Of a stretch of 34,990 bases of DNA, positions 1 through 8,797 are shown piece after piece. Numbering within the stretch: position 1 is the first letter of the stretch; every line of letters starts with the position of its first letter. A program made the position numbers and the translations under genes. Where the stretch lies: positions 1 to 34,990 of the forward strand of contig DGXZ01000043.1 in NCBI GenBank assembly GCA_002396485.1, read 5' to 3'. The notes under the pieces are model-generated. The model was given only the letters and a program-made list of their open reading frames with translations. It was not told the origin of the DNA and searched no databases. The stretch is from Spartobacteria bacterium UBA5019. Its GTDB lineage: Bacteria; Verrucomicrobiota; Verrucomicrobiia; Chthoniobacterales; Terrimicrobiaceae.

Positions 1-421
1 AGGTCGAAAATCTAGGCGTGTGAGGAGTACCTTGTGGATGTTCCTTTTTTCTAAGTGGAATATGCCGAGCAATCTTGTTGAGCATTACTTTACCAGAGAA
101 TGGTTTTGCAAGGTAGTCAGAAATTTCCAATTTCAAAACAGTCTCCACAATCTCACTGCTTGTCTCGGATGTCATGATGATAAACCGAGTGTCTGCAAAA
201 GCGAGTTCGGCTTTCCATATTTTTAAAAATTCGATGCCGTCTATCTTCGGCATTTTAATGTCCAACATGACGAGATCCGGCATGTCATGCAGGCAGCAAT
301 CCAGCCCCTCTAAGCCATCATTGGCAAATTGAAGGTGAAGCTCGTAGTCCTCAAGCTCTCGAGCAATCAAACTTTGAACAAGCTTGCTATCATCAACGCA
401 AAGTAATTTTGGCCAATTCAT
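1..421 (-). CDS. CheY-like response regulator receiver protein (3' end beyond window)
   Basis: The frame is open from an ATG at 421 to the window edge (140 codons) and has no stop, so the protein continues outside. It has the full receiver signature: acidic pair D10-D11, phosphoacceptor D54 in LDIKMPKIDG, T84 and K106 followed by Pro. Receivers of this family are phosphorylated on the Asp and change partner binding. About 18 residues after the receiver core are visible (basic and Pro-rich), so either a linker to an output domain follows or the protein ends just outside. It could be a chemotaxis CheY, given the flagellar genes downstream, but no chemotaxis gene is seen beside it. The 102-base gap upstream is AT-rich and has no convincing promoter. 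Confidence 0.85.
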   Translation of the reverse strand, partial: MNWPKLLCVDDSKLVQSLIARELEDYELHLQFANDGLEGLDCCLHDMPDLVMLDIKMPKIDGIEFLKIWKAELAFADTRFIIMTSETSSEIVETVLKLEISDYLAKPFSGKVMLNKIARHIPLRKKEHPQGTPHTPRFST

Positions 422-523
422 TATAATAAGTTAAATTTTTTATGAATGCTAAAAATGATCGATTGCATGTGAACTTCCAAATTAAATATCATGACATGCG
501 AAGAATACGAGAGTTTTTGTTTT

Positions 524-1816
524 TTATTTTTGTGAAAGGATATTTGATGCGGTTTCGGCTGCAGAAAGGAACGAGAAATCAGCATAAAGTTGTAAAAGTC
601 CCTGCTGATCCTTGGCTGTTCGCATGAGCTTCGGCTCAATATTGCCGACCAACCACGTGCTGGCGCGGAGGAGTCGACCACTTGGATAAGGACCACGAAG
701 GCGCTCCGACTCGGCGCGGGCGATATCCAGAGGTTGCGAAGGAAGAAAGGCATTGATGAGCAGGTCGGCGATTCGATCGCTGCCAATGAGAGCGATGGGT
801 TTGGAGAGTTGGGCAACCCGGAGGTTCCAGTGCCGGCGCCAGTAGGGGTGGTCGAGCTTCTCCATAAAGATTCGGAATCCTTTCGCCCCGCTCTCCCTCA
901 TAGCCGTTCGCAGGGCGTCAAAACCATTGGCGACCGCAGCGAGAGCTCCCAGGCGGCGGTGCGGGTGGTTTGATGGCCGTATGCCAGAGAGTTTCCACAT
1001 TTTCGAATCCAGCACGATCCGCGTCATCGCATCGCGAACGGTCCACCACTCGTCCCATAGGGGCTTGAGGTAGCGCCGGGTCACATCGTCTGCGTCATCA
1101 AATGATCTCGGCTCCAAAAAACCGGCGAGGCCGAACAGCAGAGCCTCTCCAGAGACTCCGCCAGCACGGCGCAAGTTGGTGCGCTGAGCAGCGAGCAGGA
1201 ACGGGATCGAGTTGTTCTTATAGCCGAGGCAGGTGGCGATGGCATGGAACATCGCGGCATCGGCTCCATGCAGCAAGACGGCGCGGGCATGGGCAGTGTG
1301 CTTGTTTCGAAGGCGGAACTCCGCTGCCTCGGAAATCATGCGAGCGGCTTCCTCGACGCTCACATGCTCCGCGAGACTACTTTCATGCGGTTCCGCAGGC
1401 GCATCCACCGCCAGACGGGCTTGTGTCACTGCGCGATGCTCGAGGGTTCGCGCGAAGGCCTGCTCGCGGGAGCCGTCGATAAAAAAATGAAGGACGACCT
1501 CGGAAAACGAGGCATTGAGAGCGTGTCCATGGCGCTCCCAATCTCGGGCCTCGCGATCCACCTCGATATCGCCGGTCCTTTCGCCGTTTTTTTCAAAATG
1601 AACGACAGCACCCTTGAAATCCGGCCCAGCTTCGCGGTTCCACTCGCCGAAGTGAAGAATTTCAAATGCCTCACCATCCGTTGTGTGCCATTTCGTGCCG
1701 TATTCTCCATTGAAGAGTCTGGCTTGAATTTCGATTTCGCCCTGGCGCACGGCTCCTTCTTGCAGGTGACCTGACTCCCGGGCGGACTCATAGCGGAAAC
1801 CATGGAATGCTTTCAC
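524..1816 (-). CDS. DUF2851 family protein
   Basis: A 430-aa protein of the uncharacterised DUF2851 family. The family hallmarks are visible in the N-terminal half: a WHTTDGEAFEILHFGEWN-type stretch, then AGPDFKGAVVHF, GDIEVDREARDWERHGH and a VVLHFF strand. No catalytic function is established for the family and none is claimed here. The start is a GTG at 1816 whose bases overlap the stop codon of the upstream gene (GTGA, 4-base overlap), which argues for translational coupling with the TIGR03790 gene. There is no signal peptide, so it is likely cytoplasmic. The last gene of a three-gene operon, followed by a 102-base AT-rich gap. Confidence 0.8.
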   Translation of the reverse strand: MKAFHGFRYESARESGHLQEGAVRQGEIEIQARLFNGEYGTKWHTTDGEAFEILHFGEWNREAGPDFKGAVVHFEKNGERTGDIEVDREARDWERHGHALNASFSEVVLHFFIDGSREQAFARTLEHRAVTQARLAVDAPAEPHESSLAEHVSVEEAARMISEAAEFRLRNKHTAHARAVLLHGADAAMFHAIATCLGYKNNSIPFLLAAQRTNLRRAGGVSGEALLFGLAGFLEPRSFDDADDVTRRYLKPLWDEWWTVRDAMTRIVLDSKMWKLSGIRPSNHPHRRLGALAAVANGFDALRTAMRESGAKGFRIFMEKLDHPYWRRHWNLRVAQLSKPIALIGSDRIADLLINAFLPSQPLDIARAESERLRGPYPSGRLLRASTWLVGNIEPKLMRTAKDQQGLLQLYADFSFLSAAETASNILSQK

Positions 1817-3441
1817 AGGTCGGGATAAGGAAGGTTCGGAATTTCGGCCGGGATCTGCGGCAGGCTTGGCGCAGGCTTGACCAGCGAAGAATCATTCCCC
1901 GTGCCGTTATCCGCTGGAATGCGGGAATCCGGCATAGCAGTAAGGGGCTCGGCAGGCTTATGAGCGACCTCTGGCGATGTAGTGATGCGCCGCATGGCAG
2001 CGGCGGTCTCCAATTCCAAACGCCGGCGGACCTCGGGATTGGAGCTAAGGGCCAAGGCGTCGCGAAAGGAATGCACCGACGCCGAGCCATTCCAGGCATC
2101 AAACTGCGCGGCTCCGAGGGCTTCGAGAAACATTCCATCGCCGGTTTCTCGAGCGGCCTCATGGAGCGGGATAACAGCATCCAGAATGTTACCTTTTGAA
2201 TTCAGAGTGATGCTGCGGAAGCGCCGCCAAGGATTCGGCGAACGGTTCCTCGGATCGTAAAATTGATTCCAAACCGCATAGGGCCGGTAGAGCGGATCCC
2301 CGACGACCACGCCCATCCAGGAAAGGGCGCGCATGGACATGTAGGCGCTCTCGGCAAGGGTCAGGCCACTCATCAGTCGATCCTGAAATACATCCAAGTT
2401 CGCCGTGAGCGAGAGGTAGGGCTCGTAAACATTTCCCAGCGTGGCTGCGGCACCTCGCGCAATGAGCGGCCCACACCAGTTGTTGCTCGTGCTGCGAAGC
2501 GTGCTGGCACTGTAGGAGTGCAGGTGGACCGCTATGGCTCCGGGCTTGAATTGAAAATCCTGCCGCGCAAAAGGCCCCGTCGCATCGCTCGCATACCAGC
2601 CGAAATAAACAGCCGCATCGGTCACAGGAAAATCGTCTGCAATGGTTGACGGCAGATTGTCAAAAATCGTGGGCACACCGCGCTGGCGAAGGATTTCGAC
2701 CAGATGGCGCATCCAGTTGTCGCCCTCGGTGTAACCGCCGCTGGTAATGTCCCTGCCATCAATATAAGCCCAACCCCATAGACCCTCCCTTTCCGCCATG
2801 AGGGAGTCGTCAATCATGGCCCGCACCATCGAACCGTTAGGAGCATCGAGACGCGCAGGGAGGAGCATCCCGGGAAAAACCGAGTCGTCCAGAATCTGTG
2901 TGAAGCGGCCGAAGTAGGGATTCTCCACAACACTCGCAGGCATCCAGTCCTTCAGCCCAAGAGCGGCAATCTCGCTATCCACCGATGCGTCGTTGCGCGA
3001 CGAGATCGCCGGGGGGACTTTGCGTGTGTCCGAGGGAGGGGGAATCGAGTGGTCCGCCGAAATCTTGAGCGGTACGCCGCGCATGATGGCCACAAAGCGA
3101 ATGGATGTCTCAACCACAACCTTTGCGTTGCCCGGAACGCGCATGGTTTTCCACCAACCGCTGGACTCCATTTTCTTCCGCAGCGGCACGGCGATGGTAC
3201 GATCAAAGTCTACACGGGAGATTTCCTCCGAGGCTGGGCAGGAGAGCCCAACAATCTGGTTGGGAGGGATGTCTCTTTTCAGGGCATAGTAGCGGGCAAG
3301 TTCCCCGGACTCTGGATCACTCGAGTTAAACAACACGATTGTTGCGGCGGAGAAGCTATCCCTCGCAAAAGCGGCAGTCGCCGCATGCAGCACGAGCAGC
3401 GAGAAAAAGAGAGAGCGTTTAGATATCAAGGCGAAGACCAT
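1813..3441 (-). CDS. TIGR03790 family secreted protein
   Basis: A 542-aa protein matching the TIGR03790 family, which I know from Verrucomicrobia, Planctomycetes and Acidobacteria and which has no assigned function. Recognisable blocks are LARYYALKRDIPPNQIVGL after the signal peptide, EEISRVDFDRTIAVPLR, and the later GPLIARGAAATLGNVYEPYL segment. The N-terminus from this ATG (KRS, then LFFSLLVLHAATAAFA) is a typical Sec signal peptide, so the protein is probably exported. The frame stays open upstream to 3537, but those residues do not resemble a signal peptide and overlap the preceding gene more deeply. The chosen start overlaps that gene by 23 bases; a TTG at 3429 is an alternative. The C-terminal ~60 residues are Pro-rich. 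Confidence 0.8.
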   Translation of the reverse strand: MVFALISKRSLFFSLLVLHAATAAFARDSFSAATIVLFNSSDPESGELARYYALKRDIPPNQIVGLSCPASEEISRVDFDRTIAVPLRKKMESSGWWKTMRVPGNAKVVVETSIRFVAIMRGVPLKISADHSIPPPSDTRKVPPAISSRNDASVDSEIAALGLKDWMPASVVENPYFGRFTQILDDSVFPGMLLPARLDAPNGSMVRAMIDDSLMAEREGLWGWAYIDGRDITSGGYTEGDNWMRHLVEILRQRGVPTIFDNLPSTIADDFPVTDAAVYFGWYASDATGPFARQDFQFKPGAIAVHLHSYSASTLRSTSNNWCGPLIARGAAATLGNVYEPYLSLTANLDVFQDRLMSGLTLAESAYMSMRALSWMGVVVGDPLYRPYAVWNQFYDPRNRSPNPWRRFRSITLNSKGNILDAVIPLHEAARETGDGMFLEALGAAQFDAWNGSASVHSFRDALALSSNPEVRRRLELETAAAMRRITTSPEVAHKPAEPLTAMPDSRIPADNGTGNDSSLVKPAPSLPQIPAEIPNLPYPDL

Positions 3442-4201
3442 CGTAGGCGAGTCGAACATCCGGCGGCAGATTCGCCTCGGTATCGGCATGACCGAGTTCG
3501 TGGCACATGTGGATGAAATAGGTTTGGCTGGCACCAATGCGGCGGGCGGCCTTGAGGGCGCCTTGAACAGTAAAATGAGTCTGGTGGGAATGATGTCTCA
3601 GCGCGTCAATAACGAGCACCTCGACGCCTCTCGCGGCCTCTTCAGCGGCAGGCGGCACCTGAGCACAATCCGTGTAGTAGGCAAAAAGCCGGCGGCCGTT
3701 TTTTTCAAAAACAAAGCCATTTGTAGTCATGCGCCCATGGGGCAACTCGACAGGGACAATATCCAGGCCACCGAGCGTGAAAGGACCATTCACAGGCCGC
3801 GGATCGGGGCGAATGTAATTGGGAAAACGAGCTGAGCCGTCGAAAGCGTAATGAAAGACGCGGGCGAGGCTTTCGAGGGTTTGAGGAGATCCGAGGATCG
3901 GCATGTTTTTGCTCTCCAGCTCGCAAAATCGCCGCAGATCATCAAATCCGAGAATGTGGTCCACATGGGCATGCGTGTAGAGCACGGCATCCACACGGCA
4001 TATTTCCTCCCGCAGGCACTGGGTGCGAAAATCCGGTGTTGTATCCACGATTAGGGAAAAGCCCGGCGTCTCGACCCGGATAGATGTGCGTAGGCGCTTG
4101 TCGCGCGGATCGGCGGATTTGCAGACTTGGCAAGCGCATCCAATCACTGGAATCCCGTGCGAGGTCCCTGTTCCTAAAAATGTGATTTGCATCTGTTGCA
4201 T
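3419..4201 (-). CDS. MBL-fold metallo-hydrolase, PhnP-like
   Basis: A 260-aa metallo-beta-lactamase-fold hydrolase. It opens with the strand ITFLGTGTSHGIPVIGC, then a Cys cluster C22-x-C24-x2-C27 typical of PhnP-type phosphodiesterases, and then the metal motif HAHVDH (residues 77-82). Later metal-ligand candidates are the Asp in AYYTDC and the His residues of HMCHELGH near the C-terminus. PhnP enzymes hydrolyse cyclic phosphodiesters, but relatives have other substrates, so the substrate here is not known. The frame extends upstream to 4327, but only from the Met at 4201 (or 4192) does it match the family N-terminus, and the longer version would run into recN. It is divergent from recN with 38 bases between starts. 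Confidence 0.85.
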   Translation of the reverse strand: MQQMQITFLGTGTSHGIPVIGCACQVCKSADPRDKRLRTSIRVETPGFSLIVDTTPDFRTQCLREEICRVDAVLYTHAHVDHILGFDDLRRFCELESKNMPILGSPQTLESLARVFHYAFDGSARFPNYIRPDPRPVNGPFTLGGLDIVPVELPHGRMTTNGFVFEKNGRRLFAYYTDCAQVPPAAEEAARGVEVLVIDALRHHSHQTHFTVQGALKAARRIGASQTYFIHMCHELGHADTEANLPPDVRLAYDGLRLDI

Positions 4202-4204
4202 CGC

Positions 4205-4233
4205 TTGGAATTCGGAACGGAGGGTGGCATAAT
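4205..4233 (+). promoter_or_regulatory. Candidate sigma-70 promoter for recN
   Basis: TTGGAA at 4205-4210 and CATAAT at 4228-4233 are separated by exactly 17 bases, giving 4/6 and 5/6 matches to the -35 and -10 consensus. The predicted start point falls at about 4240, which is the recN ATG, so the transcript would be leaderless or nearly so. Inferred from sequence only. Confidence 0.4.
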
Positions 4234-4239
4234 CAACGA

Positions 4240-5907
4240 ATGTCCGCAACGCTGGCATCTCTTCGCATCCGCAATCTTGCTCTCGTGGAAGACCTCCTCT
4301 GGGAGCCTCCTGCGGGGTTTGTCGCAATCACCGGCGAGACCGGTGCCGGAAAATCCATCATCCTTGGCGCGGTGAAACTCCTGCTCGGCGAGCGCGCCGA
4401 GAAGTCGCTCGTGCGCTCGGGCGCCGATACCTGCACGGTAGAAGGTCTTTTTCAAATCCCAGCAGACTCGCGTGTGCATGTCATACTCGAAGAGGGCGGG
4501 GCGGAACCCTGCGAGGATAGCTCGCTCGTCATCAAGCGCACGGTCTCCACCGGCGGCGCGGGGAAACAATTCGTAAACGGCTCCCCCTGCACGCTCGCCC
4601 TCCTGCGGCATCTCGGGGATTTGCTGGTGGACCTGCATGGACCACACGACCACCAGAGCCTTTTTTCAAGGGATCAGCAGATGTTGGTCCTCGACTCCTT
4701 CGCGGGAGCGGAGTCGCTTCGCTCTGAGTATGCCGTTCGGCGCCGCGATTGGATGCATCTCACCGCTGAAAAAAAACGCCTCACAGAAAATGCCGAGGGC
4801 CTCGCGCGCGAGCTGGACTTGTTGTCCCACCAGGTTGCTGAAATCGACGAAGCCTCTCTCCAGGCGGGTGAGGAGGATCAACTCCTCGCACGCCAACGCA
4901 CGGGCGCCAACGCGCACCGCCTTTGCTCGATTTGCGCCGACCTCACTGGCCTGCTCTCCGAATCCGAAGACTCGCTCACCTCGCGCTGGGGGGATGTATC
5001 CCGGTTGACGAAGGAACTGCATCGCCTGGATGCTCAAACAGAGCCGCTGAGTACCGCTGCGGCTGGAATTTTTGAGTCGCTGCAGGATCTGGCGAGGGAT
5101 GTTGACCGCTACGCATCCGCGCTCGATGCAGATCCCAAAACTCTTGAGGCCACCGAGGCGCGGCTCGATACCATCCAAAATCTCAAACGCAAATACGGCT
5201 CGACGGTCGAAGTTGTGATCGAGTTTGGTGCGAGTGCCTCCGCAAAACTTGCACAGCTTAAGAATCGCGAGGAACGGGGAGCAGGTCTGGATGGAGAAAT
5301 TTCCGAAGCCCGAAAAGCACTCGACTCGGCGGCCAAGAAACTCAGCCAGGCGCGGCGCAACGCAGCTCCAAAGCTCGCCGATCTGGTAAAAACACACCTG
5401 GCCGATCTGGGATTTGCGAAAGCCGGATTTTCAATTGTTTTTGACGAGCTCGAGGAACCCTCTCCTCTTGGCATCGAACAGGTGGATTTCCTCTTCGCGC
5501 CGAATCCCGGCGAGCCAGAGAGACCGCTTCGTGCGATCGCCTCCAGCGGTGAGATTTCGCGCGTCATGCTGGCCTTGAAAACATCGCTCGCGGCGCAGGA
5601 CAGCGTGCCCGTGCTGATCTTCGACGAGATCGATGCAAATGTTGGAGGAGAGATCGGAGCCAAAGTCGGAGCCAAGATGAAGGAACTTGCCGCATCCCAC
5701 CAAGTCTTCTGCATCACCCACCTTCCACAGGTCGCGGCTGCGGCGGAGTCGCAATTCATGGTATCCAAGGAAACCACGGACGAGCGCACCCGCACGACGC
5801 TGGTATCCACCGTCGGCCCAGCACGCATCAGCGAAATTGCACGCATGCTGGGTGGACAGGCCGAGTCCGCCCGAAAACACGCGAAAGCCCTCCTTTCCGG
5901 AAAATAG
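4240..5907 (+). CDS. recN: DNA repair protein RecN
   Basis: A 555-aa SMC-like ATPase of normal RecN length, acting in recombinational repair of double-strand breaks in the cytoplasm. Seen in order: LRIRNLALVEDL at the N-terminus, Walker A GETGAGKS (32-39), the conserved DLHGPHDHQSL block (about 131-141), a central coiled-coil region (about 160-380) with the family's LKRKYG motif, the ABC signature SSGEISR (435-441), Walker B VLIFDEID (458-465) and the H-loop in CITHLPQVAA. All ATPase elements are intact. No Shine-Dalgarno sequence sits at usable distance from the ATG (a GGAGG lies 16 bases upstream). Divergent from the MBL hydrolase gene. Confidence 0.95.
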   Translation: MSATLASLRIRNLALVEDLLWEPPAGFVAITGETGAGKSIILGAVKLLLGERAEKSLVRSGADTCTVEGLFQIPADSRVHVILEEGGAEPCEDSSLVIKRTVSTGGAGKQFVNGSPCTLALLRHLGDLLVDLHGPHDHQSLFSRDQQMLVLDSFAGAESLRSEYAVRRRDWMHLTAEKKRLTENAEGLARELDLLSHQVAEIDEASLQAGEEDQLLARQRTGANAHRLCSICADLTGLLSESEDSLTSRWGDVSRLTKELHRLDAQTEPLSTAAAGIFESLQDLARDVDRYASALDADPKTLEATEARLDTIQNLKRKYGSTVEVVIEFGASASAKLAQLKNREERGAGLDGEISEARKALDSAAKKLSQARRNAAPKLADLVKTHLADLGFAKAGFSIVFDELEEPSPLGIEQVDFLFAPNPGEPERPLRAIASSGEISRVMLALKTSLAAQDSVPVLIFDEIDANVGGEIGAKVGAKMKELAASHQVFCITHLPQVAAAAESQFMVSKETTDERTRTTLVSTVGPARISEIARMLGGQAESARKHAKALLSGK

Positions 5908-5957
5908 TCCTTTTTCCAAAATGACTTGAAGATTACTTTCGGATAGGGAATCGCAAC

Positions 5958-7532
5958 GTGCTTAGATCAAATCCAAACATCTCCGAGACCGTCTCCACGC
6001 CTACTCCGAATGATGAGGAATTGAAATCGGAATTGCGCAAACTCCGCCAATGGAAGCTGCGCATGGAAGGCGCCATGCAGTCGGCAGCGCAGATCCTAAG
6101 AGAGTGGGATACTGCTGTGGACGAGACAATCTACTCGGGCGCCATGGAGAGGATTTTGGGAATCTTCCCTCACGAGATCGCCGGGCAATTTGAAATCTGG
6201 ATGCTGCTCATCCACCCGGACGACCGCATAGCCTACCGCAGAGAAATCGAGCGAGTGCTTGCTGAGGGCGGACCGTTTGAAGCGGAGTACCGCGCACGCA
6301 AGAAGATCGGGCACTACACCATTCTTCTCGAGCGGGGTTATTTCATAGCTCCTACAGAAGGCAGCAGCACCCTTCTTTGTTCAGTGATAACGGATGTAGC
6401 TGATCTGCGTGAAATGGAAGCGCGACTCAGCAGGTCGCAACGCGCGGAGGCCTTCAGCAAGCTCACCGGCGGCGTGGCGCATGATTTTAACAACATGCTC
6501 TCCGTCGTGATCGGCTACTCGCAGATCCTCATGGATGAAATGTCGGAAACAAGCGAGCTAAAAGGCTTCGTAGGGGAAATCGAAAAAGCCGCACTCCGAG
6601 CGTCCTCACTGACTAACCAGCTTCTGGCCTTCAACAAACCTCCGGCCATTCGCAGAGGCTCAATCAATATCGGCGAGCTTTTGAATGATGTTGTCAAAAT
6701 GCTTCGCCGCCTGCTGGGCGAGCAGATCGAACTGGTCATCAACATCGAACCCGGCCTTCCCGTCGTGCAGGCCGACCGCAGCCAGATCGAACAGGTTTTC
6801 ATCAACCTCGCGGTGACCGCACGCGAAGTGATGCCCCAGGGTGGCCAACTCAAAATCGCAGTCTGCAAGGACAATGTTCATGATGCCCGCCGCATTGCGC
6901 AAAAATCTCTGGCTCCCGGCACTTATGCCCGCATCTCGCTTGCCTTCACTCCCAAATCAGGCCGGAGAGTTTCCAAAACCCTCGAAAAAAACCGCAATAT
7001 CGTAACAGCGGCAGATGTCATCGAAGAAAACGATGGAAGGCTTGAAATCCCACCTGTATCGAACGGCTTGAGCCGTCTGGATATCTTTCTGCCTGGTGTC
7101 CCGGAATCCCAGCCCAAGCCAGACATCGATGCTGTCGAAAGAACAACTGCTCCGGCCACAATCCTTCTGGTGGAGGATGACTCAGCCATTCGAAACTTCG
7201 CTCGCACCGTCCTGCAACGCCTCGGCCACCGAGTAGTGGAGGCGGATGACGGCGAGACAGCACTTTCTCTTTTCGAAGAGAACGAGAAGTTTGAGCCGGA
7301 TTTGGTGTTCACAGACATGATCATGCCTCGCATGGGGGGGTTACAACTCGCGCGCAAGATCGAAAAAAAACGGCCGGAAACAATTTTCCTCCTGACCTCT
7401 GGCTACCCGGATCAGCAAGAAATCGCCAAGGAACACGAATCCGATTTCGCCTTCCTCCGAAAGCCGTTTTCCGTGGGAGATCTGATCTCTAAGGTCGGCA
7501 GCCTCCTCGAAAGTGCCAGCCCTCAGCAGTAA
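5958..7532 (+). CDS. PAS/histidine-kinase-like/receiver hybrid with degenerate ATP-binding domain
   Basis: A 524-aa hybrid sensor. The layout is a short coiled N-terminus, a PAS domain (about 45-155, containing IHPDDR), a DHp helix with H-box GGVAHDFNN (H175), a catalytic/ATPase-like region (about 240-385), and a receiver domain (about 400-520) with D407-D408, D453, T480 and K502. The DHp and receiver domains look functional. The ATPase region does not: the expected NLAVNARDAMP N-box reads NLAVTAREVMP (Asn to Thr at 287), and no DxGxGM or GTGLGL glycine boxes can be found before the final LPG. It may therefore be a pseudokinase or phosphotransfer scaffold. Start is a GTG at 5958. It converges with the next gene, with a 10-base overlap of the ends. 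Probably cytoplasmic, as no membrane segments are seen. Confidence 0.8.
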   Translation: MLRSNPNISETVSTPTPNDEELKSELRKLRQWKLRMEGAMQSAAQILREWDTAVDETIYSGAMERILGIFPHEIAGQFEIWMLLIHPDDRIAYRREIERVLAEGGPFEAEYRARKKIGHYTILLERGYFIAPTEGSSTLLCSVITDVADLREMEARLSRSQRAEAFSKLTGGVAHDFNNMLSVVIGYSQILMDEMSETSELKGFVGEIEKAALRASSLTNQLLAFNKPPAIRRGSINIGELLNDVVKMLRRLLGEQIELVINIEPGLPVVQADRSQIEQVFINLAVTAREVMPQGGQLKIAVCKDNVHDARRIAQKSLAPGTYARISLAFTPKSGRRVSKTLEKNRNIVTAADVIEENDGRLEIPPVSNGLSRLDIFLPGVPESQPKPDIDAVERTTAPATILLVEDDSAIRNFARTVLQRLGHRVVEADDGETALSLFEENEKFEPDLVFTDMIMPRMGGLQLARKIEKKRPETIFLLTSGYPDQQEIAKEHESDFAFLRKPFSVGDLISKVGSLLESASPQQ

Positions 7533-8782
7533 ACCAGCAACTGGCGGAGGAGGGTCGAGGAGCTGTTGTAATTCCGGATTTTTGCAATGGTGTTTTCGTC
7601 GAGATGGTAGCCCTCGGCAACAAGAAGAACGCCTGTGGGACTATAAATGCCACATGCCAGCTGCATGCCAACATCCAACTCGTCCACCATCACCTCGCGA
7701 ACCAAACGCGGCAAGGACGTCGTTTGGGCGCACTTGAGGAAAAGCCGCGCGGCATCAGGGTCGAAGGCCGTGCCCGACTGCTCGAGAATCCGATCCACGG
7801 CCTGCTCCTGAGGAAGCCCGCAGGTCACATAATACACAACAACTGAAAGGCAGCGAGCCGTCCAGGGAATCATCTCCCCGGCGAGACCATCAGGAAAACC
7901 GGTTCCGTCAAAGCGCTCGTGGTGAGCGCGAATCGTCTCACCCACCGGCTTGAGAAGATCAACAAAAGATGCCAGAGTCTGCCCATGAATCGTGTGGTTG
8001 AGGAAAACCGTTTTCAACTCCGGAGACATATCATCCGAGTTGTTTTGAACAGCTGACATAAATCCATGCGGAACGGCGGTGAGGCCGATATCGTAGAGCC
8101 GTGCGCTCACATCAAGCACATGCTTTTGCTCGTCGTTGAAATAGTGGGTCTGCGCCATGAGCTGACAGATTTCCGTGGCAGCCTTGGCCTGCTCGCCGAG
8201 TAAGGGGTTGAATGTCGTGAGGACGCGCTGGCAGAGTTCAAGCGAACGACTGAAGTTTGTTTTCAAGGCCTCATGCGAGAGGTCGATTTCTTTTTTGCCT
8301 GCCTCCAGTTCCTTGAGCTGGCTCTCGAGTTGGAGATTTGCGACCGAGAGGCGTTCATTAAGCTCATGAGTTGTTTTTTCAAGGGACCGGTTGGACTCGA
8401 TGAGCTCGTAACGCTGCACCGCATTGTGCAAGGTGGCGATCATCTCGGCGGAAATCCATGGCTTCGTGACAAAGCGAAAAATCTCGCCGCTGTTAACGGC
8501 CGAAGTCACCACATCCAAGGATTTTATGCCCGTAATGAGGATGCGGGAGGAGGAAGGCTGGATTCGAGCGATGCGGCTCAGCAGCTCCGAGCCCAGCATG
8601 TCCGGCATATTGTGGTCGGCAATGATGACAGCGAATTTGCGGTCCACCGCCAAATGTAGAGCCTCCTCGCCACTCGTGGTGGTCATGGAATGGTAGCCTG
8701 CCCGCGTCACCAGATCCTCAAGCACTTTGAGAATGATCGGGTCGTCATCAATGGATAGAATAGAGAGGGAGGATTTGTTCAC
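7523..8782 (-). CDS. Receiver protein with degenerate HD-GYP-like output domain
   Basis: A 419-aa response regulator. The receiver (1-120) has D12-D14, phosphoacceptor D56, T84 and K107-Pro. A long coiled coil follows (about 125-185). The output domain (about 190-345) resembles RpfG-type HD-GYP phosphodiesterases: HH at 287-288 followed by ERFDGTGFPDGLAGEMIP matches the GYP block, with Phe for Tyr. The metal-binding HD pair is replaced by Tyr-Asp (Y230-D231, in ARLYDIG), so cyclic-di-GMP hydrolysis is doubtful. A C-terminal beta-rich tail (about 350-410) is of the kind common in HD-domain regulators. It is the last gene of the - strand operon, 15 bases after the kinase-like gene. Confidence 0.8.
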   Translation of the reverse strand: MNKSSLSILSIDDDPIILKVLEDLVTRAGYHSMTTTSGEEALHLAVDRKFAVIIADHNMPDMLGSELLSRIARIQPSSSRILITGIKSLDVVTSAVNSGEIFRFVTKPWISAEMIATLHNAVQRYELIESNRSLEKTTHELNERLSVANLQLESQLKELEAGKKEIDLSHEALKTNFSRSLELCQRVLTTFNPLLGEQAKAATEICQLMAQTHYFNDEQKHVLDVSARLYDIGLTAVPHGFMSAVQNNSDDMSPELKTVFLNHTIHGQTLASFVDLLKPVGETIRAHHERFDGTGFPDGLAGEMIPWTARCLSVVVYYVTCGLPQEQAVDRILEQSGTAFDPDAARLFLKCAQTTSLPRLVREVMVDELDVGMQLACGIYSPTGVLLVAEGYHLDENTIAKIRNYNSSSTLLRQLLVYC

Positions 8783-8797
8783 GGGTCGCTGGTAATG

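Noticed and set aside
464..479. Weak sigma-54-like site on the - strand (TGGAAGTTCACATGCA) before the CheY-like gene
   Set aside because: GG-N10-GC spacing is right, but most other consensus bases do not match and such weak sites are expected by chance.
421..816. - strand frame of 131 codons at the end of the DUF2851 gene
   Set aside because: Lies in another frame of the DUF2851 gene and has no family features.
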